DNA from: SZAS-103 sp036496805
GTDB lineage: Bacteria; Pseudomonadota; Gammaproteobacteria; Xanthomonadales; Xanthomonadaceae
Assembly (NCBI GenBank): GCA_036496805.1
Contig: DASXKN010000026.1
Location: 1-64,000, forward strand
Direction: 5' to 3'
Length of the DNA stretch: 64,000 nucleotides
The notes beneath the pieces were generated by a model. That model was not told the origin of the DNA, ran no database searches, and saw only the letters and a program-made list of their open reading frames with translations. How positions within the stretch are numbered: position 1 is the first letter of the stretch; each line of letters opens with the position of its first letter. The position numbers were made by a program, and so were the translations under genes. This document shows positions 61,412 to 64,000 of this stretch, in pieces.

Positions 61412-63321
61412 GGCGGTTCCCCTGGGTTTGGCGCCTGCTGGGCGCTCGGATAGACGTAACGCGGAAGGCATTCGACATCGGCCGCGAGGAAGGCGCGCAG
61501 GCTGGTCGTGGCCGGCATCTGCAGGACCTTGCCGAGGGTATTCTGCAACGAGATCGCGCGCGTCGCTTGATCGAGCTCGGAAAGGTCGACGTAGGCCGCG
61601 CTCGCGGTGACGATCTGCTCGAGCCGGGTCTCGTCGGCGATCCGCGCGAGTTCCTCGCTGATCAGCTTGAGGTCGTGCACGATCTCCCAGCGCAATTCCT
61701 CGACCGTCGGCGCGTCGCAGACCATCAGGATCACGTCGCGGAAGTCCGAGGCGAGGAAGGTCTTGCGCTCGATCAGCCCCTCGTGGATCTTCGCGTAGCC
61801 GTGCGCGTAGAGCATGCGGCGGATGCGCCGGCGGTACTCGTTGCGCTCCCAGAAGCGTCGCGCCTCGGGATTGCGACCGGCGGCGGTCAAGTCCTTGCCC
61901 ACGCTCACGCGCAGCAGCAGCAGCACGACGTGGAGGCGGCCCTTGTGGCCGAGCTCGGGCACGTGGTCGTCGCTGCCCAGCGCCCTGCCCTTCATGCCCG
62001 CCAGGTAGGTGCGGCAGAGGCCGAAGAATGTCAGCGAAATGCCGATCGAGGTGAACACGTCGATGAAGTAGTCGGTGAAGGTCAGCGAGAGGATCGCCGC
62101 CGCGGTCAGCACGAGGTTGGTCACGGTGAACACGGCATCGATGTCGCGCGCCGATTCGCCACGCCAGAACGAGAGGCCGATCAGCGTGACGAGGACCGCC
62201 GACAGCGCGTATTTCAGCCTGTCGTCGGGCATCCGGATCCAGGTCCCGTCAACGAGGTTCTCGACCACTTCGCCGTGCAGCTTCACGCCTTCCATCTCCT
62301 TGTCGATCGGCGTGGGCTTGTAGTCGTTGATGCCCGAAGCGACGTAACCGACCAGCACGATCCTGCCCTTCAGGTCCGGCAGCTTCTGTCCGGGCTTGAG
62401 GCAGGGTGTGTGCTCGTCGGGCATCAGGTCGACCGCGCTGACGACCGGCAGGCGATGGTTCGCGTGCCAGTTCACGCGGATGCTTTGCGGAAAGGCGGTG
62501 AAGGGCCGGTGCGTGACCTGCGCCGCCAGCAGTGCCGCCATCGAGGGCACCGCCCAGCCGCCGGCGGGTTTCCAGACATCGAAATCGCGCACCACGCCAT
62601 CGCCGGAACGGGTGATGTTGACGAAACCGGCGCGCTCGCGCATCGCGGCGCCGTAGGGGAGCTGCATGTCCACGCGCGGCGCCTGGCCGGCCTTCGCGGA
62701 CAGCGGCTTGGCGGTGGGCCAGCGGTCGGCCGTGCTGTCTGTTGATGTCTCGGGAGTGGCCGCGTCGAGCCGCGCACCGAATACCGCCGGTGCGCCGAGT
62801 TTGGCGACCTGCAGCAGCATGTCGTCCGACTCGGACTGCGTGGTCTGCTTGTCGAGGAACAGCACGTCGTAGCCGACCGCCGCCACGCCCGAATCGCCGA
62901 GCGCGGTGAGCAGGTCGGCGTGGCGGTCGCGCGGCCACGGCCAGCCGGTCTGTCCCTTCTTCTCGAAGTAGGCGATCGAGCACTCGTCGATTTCCGCGAT
63001 CACCACCCGGTTCGAGGTCGGCGGATCGATCGGCCGATTGGCGATCACGAAGTCGAACAGCGAGTTCTCCACCGAGGACAGCCATTTGAAGCCGCCGATC
63101 TGGCGTCCATCCCAGTTCCCGAATCCGACCAGGTCCCAGTAGAGGAACAGCAATGCCGCGATCGTGAGCATCAGGAAGAAGTTGTAGCGGAAGCGGCTCG
63201 CGATCGCGGTGGAGGCGCGTCCGAAGGCGCGGCCCCAGGCATCCACCGGCTTGTTGAACCACCTCGCGACCACCTGCATCGGGCTCGGCCGGTGCTGCGG
63301 TGCCTGCTTTTGGTTTGCCAT
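61387..63321 (-). CDS. CHASE2-domain membrane sensor without output domain
   Basis: A 644-residue protein. One helix (about 45-65) leads to a large periplasmic CHASE2 domain (about 75-370; VVIAEIDECSIAYFEKKGQT split here, with DVLFLDKQTTQSE and KGRIVLVGYVASGIND), then three helices (about 383-460) and a helical cytoplasmic tail of about 180 residues. No cyclase, kinase or GGDEF domain follows, unlike most CHASE2 proteins. ATG 63321 (MANQKQAP) is used. It overlaps the protease gene. Confidence 0.8.
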   Translation of the reverse strand: MANQKQAPQHRPSPMQVVARWFNKPVDAWGRAFGRASTAIASRFRYNFFLMLTIAALLFLYWDLVGFGNWDGRQIGGFKWLSSVENSLFDFVIANRPIDPPTSNRVVIAEIDECSIAYFEKKGQTGWPWPRDRHADLLTALGDSGVAAVGYDVLFLDKQTTQSESDDMLLQVAKLGAPAVFGARLDAATPETSTDSTADRWPTAKPLSAKAGQAPRVDMQLPYGAAMRERAGFVNITRSGDGVVRDFDVWKPAGGWAVPSMAALLAAQVTHRPFTAFPQSIRVNWHANHRLPVVSAVDLMPDEHTPCLKPGQKLPDLKGRIVLVGYVASGINDYKPTPIDKEMEGVKLHGEVVENLVDGTWIRMPDDRLKYALSAVLVTLIGLSFWRGESARDIDAVFTVTNLVLTAAAILSLTFTDYFIDVFTSIGISLTFFGLCRTYLAGMKGRALGSDDHVPELGHKGRLHVVLLLLRVSVGKDLTAAGRNPEARRFWERNEYRRRIRRMLYAHGYAKIHEGLIERKTFLASDFRDVILMVCDAPTVEELRWEIVHDLKLISEELARIADETRLEQIVTASAAYVDLSELDQATRAISLQNTLGKVLQMPATTSLRAFLAADVECLPRYVYPSAQQAPNPGEPPCAMPSES

Positions 63322-63399
63322 CCCGCGACGTCTCCCCGGCATCCCGACCCCGCCATGGTCGCATGCACGCACCGATCCGGCCCAGCGCCGCCATCCACG

Positions 63400-64000
63400 C
63401 TATCGGCCGATCCCGGTTGCGCCAGCATGCTCGCACGGATGGGCCGCCGCATGCGCCGCGCAGGAGGTTGCGTCCCACCACGCGTGCAGCGACCCGGCCG
63501 TGCGCGCTATCGCGGTCTCGATGTCGTAGTCGATGCGCGGCGCGAACGCGCACAGCAGCGCCACGGTCGCGACGATCGCGAGCTGCATGCTCCCGCGCAA
63601 CGACGCGAGCCGCTCGTTCCGCGCCAGCAACACCGGCACGGCCAGCCCGACGAGCATGCCCGCGATCGCTTCGGCCGGCGTGTGGGTGTCGGTCAGGACC
63701 ATCGCCAGCAGCACCGTCAGCGCGAGCACGAAGCCTGCGATCGTGCCCGCGATCTGCCGGGCGCGCGACGAACCCGCGCAGACCAGGAAGCCCAGCGATG
63801 GCCAGACGGCGAACGCGCGCAACACATGCCCGCTCACGCCGCGGAACGAGGCGATGCCGAAGCGGAAGCCCCAGCCGTAGTACACGACCTTCGTGGCGAC
63901 CTCGATCGCGACCACGGCCAGCAGCATCGCCATGAAACCCGCCATCGCGGCCCACCGTCTGCGCGCGGCGAACGCCATGGCGCAACCGGCGGCGGCCGCC
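63400..64000 (-). CDS. PAP2-like membrane phosphatase, partial
   Basis: The frame is open to the window edge; 200 codons are seen. It has several hydrophobic helices and the segments GVSGHVLRAFAVWPSLGFL and LTDTHTPAEAIAGML, which match the SGH and HxxxxA/E(D) parts of type 2 phosphatidic acid phosphatases, with a diverged third motif. Such proteins release phosphate from lipids at the membrane. An internal ATG at 63978 exists, but hydrophobic coding continues upstream, so the true start lies outside. Confidence 0.65.
   Translation of the reverse strand, partial: AAAAGCAMAFAARRRWAAMAGFMAMLLAVVAIEVATKVVYYGWGFRFGIASFRGVSGHVLRAFAVWPSLGFLVCAGSSRARQIAGTIAGFVLALTVLLAMVLTDTHTPAEAIAGMLVGLAVPVLLARNERLASLRGSMQLAIVATVALLCAFAPRIDYDIETAIARTAGSLHAWWDATSCAAHAAAHPCEHAGATGIGR

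Overview
The window is high-GC DNA (about 65-70% by eye) from a gammaproteobacterium, and most likely a member of the Xanthomonadaceae or a close relative of the Lysobacter/Luteimonas type. The evidence is the combination of dcd-mrp-metG-rnfB, nnr-tsaE-amiC-mutL, pcnB-folK-panBCD, dapA-bamC with gcvR-bcp, and phoB-phoR-ppk-ppx, plus many short hairpin repeats between genes. It is ordinary chromosome with small accessory insertions. I see no rRNA, prophage or CRISPR array, and one tRNA.

Layout. 1-2.4 kb: the first codons of an IS110-type transposase with a highly structured left end, gene remnants, a methyltransferase and small membrane proteins. 2.5-13 kb: an esterase-like hydrolase, dcd, an ArsR-type regulator with two small membrane proteins, a DUF1287 protein, mrp, metG (with an AT-rich internal patch), rnfB, and two secreted proteins. 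13-21.4 kb: mutL (with a duplicated 5' end), an acyltransferase, amiC, tsaE, nnr and divergent queG. 21.4-24.1 kb: two TPR proteins. 24.2-30.2 kb: a one-directional module of ABC exporter, sensor kinase, OmpR-type regulator and S41 peptidase, with the same 52-bp box upstream of its first and last transcription units. 30.3-35.7 kb: a sulfotransferase and the pantothenate/folate genes panD, panC, panB, folK and pcnB. 35.8-38.1 kb: tRNA-Glu, fdxA, bamC and dapA. 38.3-41.4 kb: two tandem TPR-sulfotransferases at the dapA/gcvR junction. 41.7-48.9 kb: gcvR, bcp, phoH-like, yoaK-like, thiD, a Bax1-like membrane protein, a DUF2157-like protein and isocitrate dehydrogenase. 49.1-53.7 kb: a secreted beta-helix protein, an AhpD-like protein, glutaredoxin and bepA. 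53.8-59.7 kb: a Pho box and the overlapping phoB-phoR-ppk-ppx genes. 59.9-64 kb: an SH3-M48 protease, a CHASE2 protein and a PAP2-type membrane protein cut by the window edge.

How the genes work together. phoBR-ppk-ppx is a phosphate-sensing and polyphosphate unit. panB, panC and panD make pantothenate. nnr, tsaE, amiC, mutL and queG are housekeeping repair, tRNA modification and cell wall genes. The ABC/kinase/regulator/S41 cluster looks like a self-contained envelope-stress or export module. The most unusual sequence signals are the RNA-like structure of the IS110 left end with a sequestered ribosome binding site, the duplicated mutL start around a two-hairpin insertion, the shared direct-repeat box of the ABC/S41 module, and four consecutive hairpins in front of the phoH-like gene.
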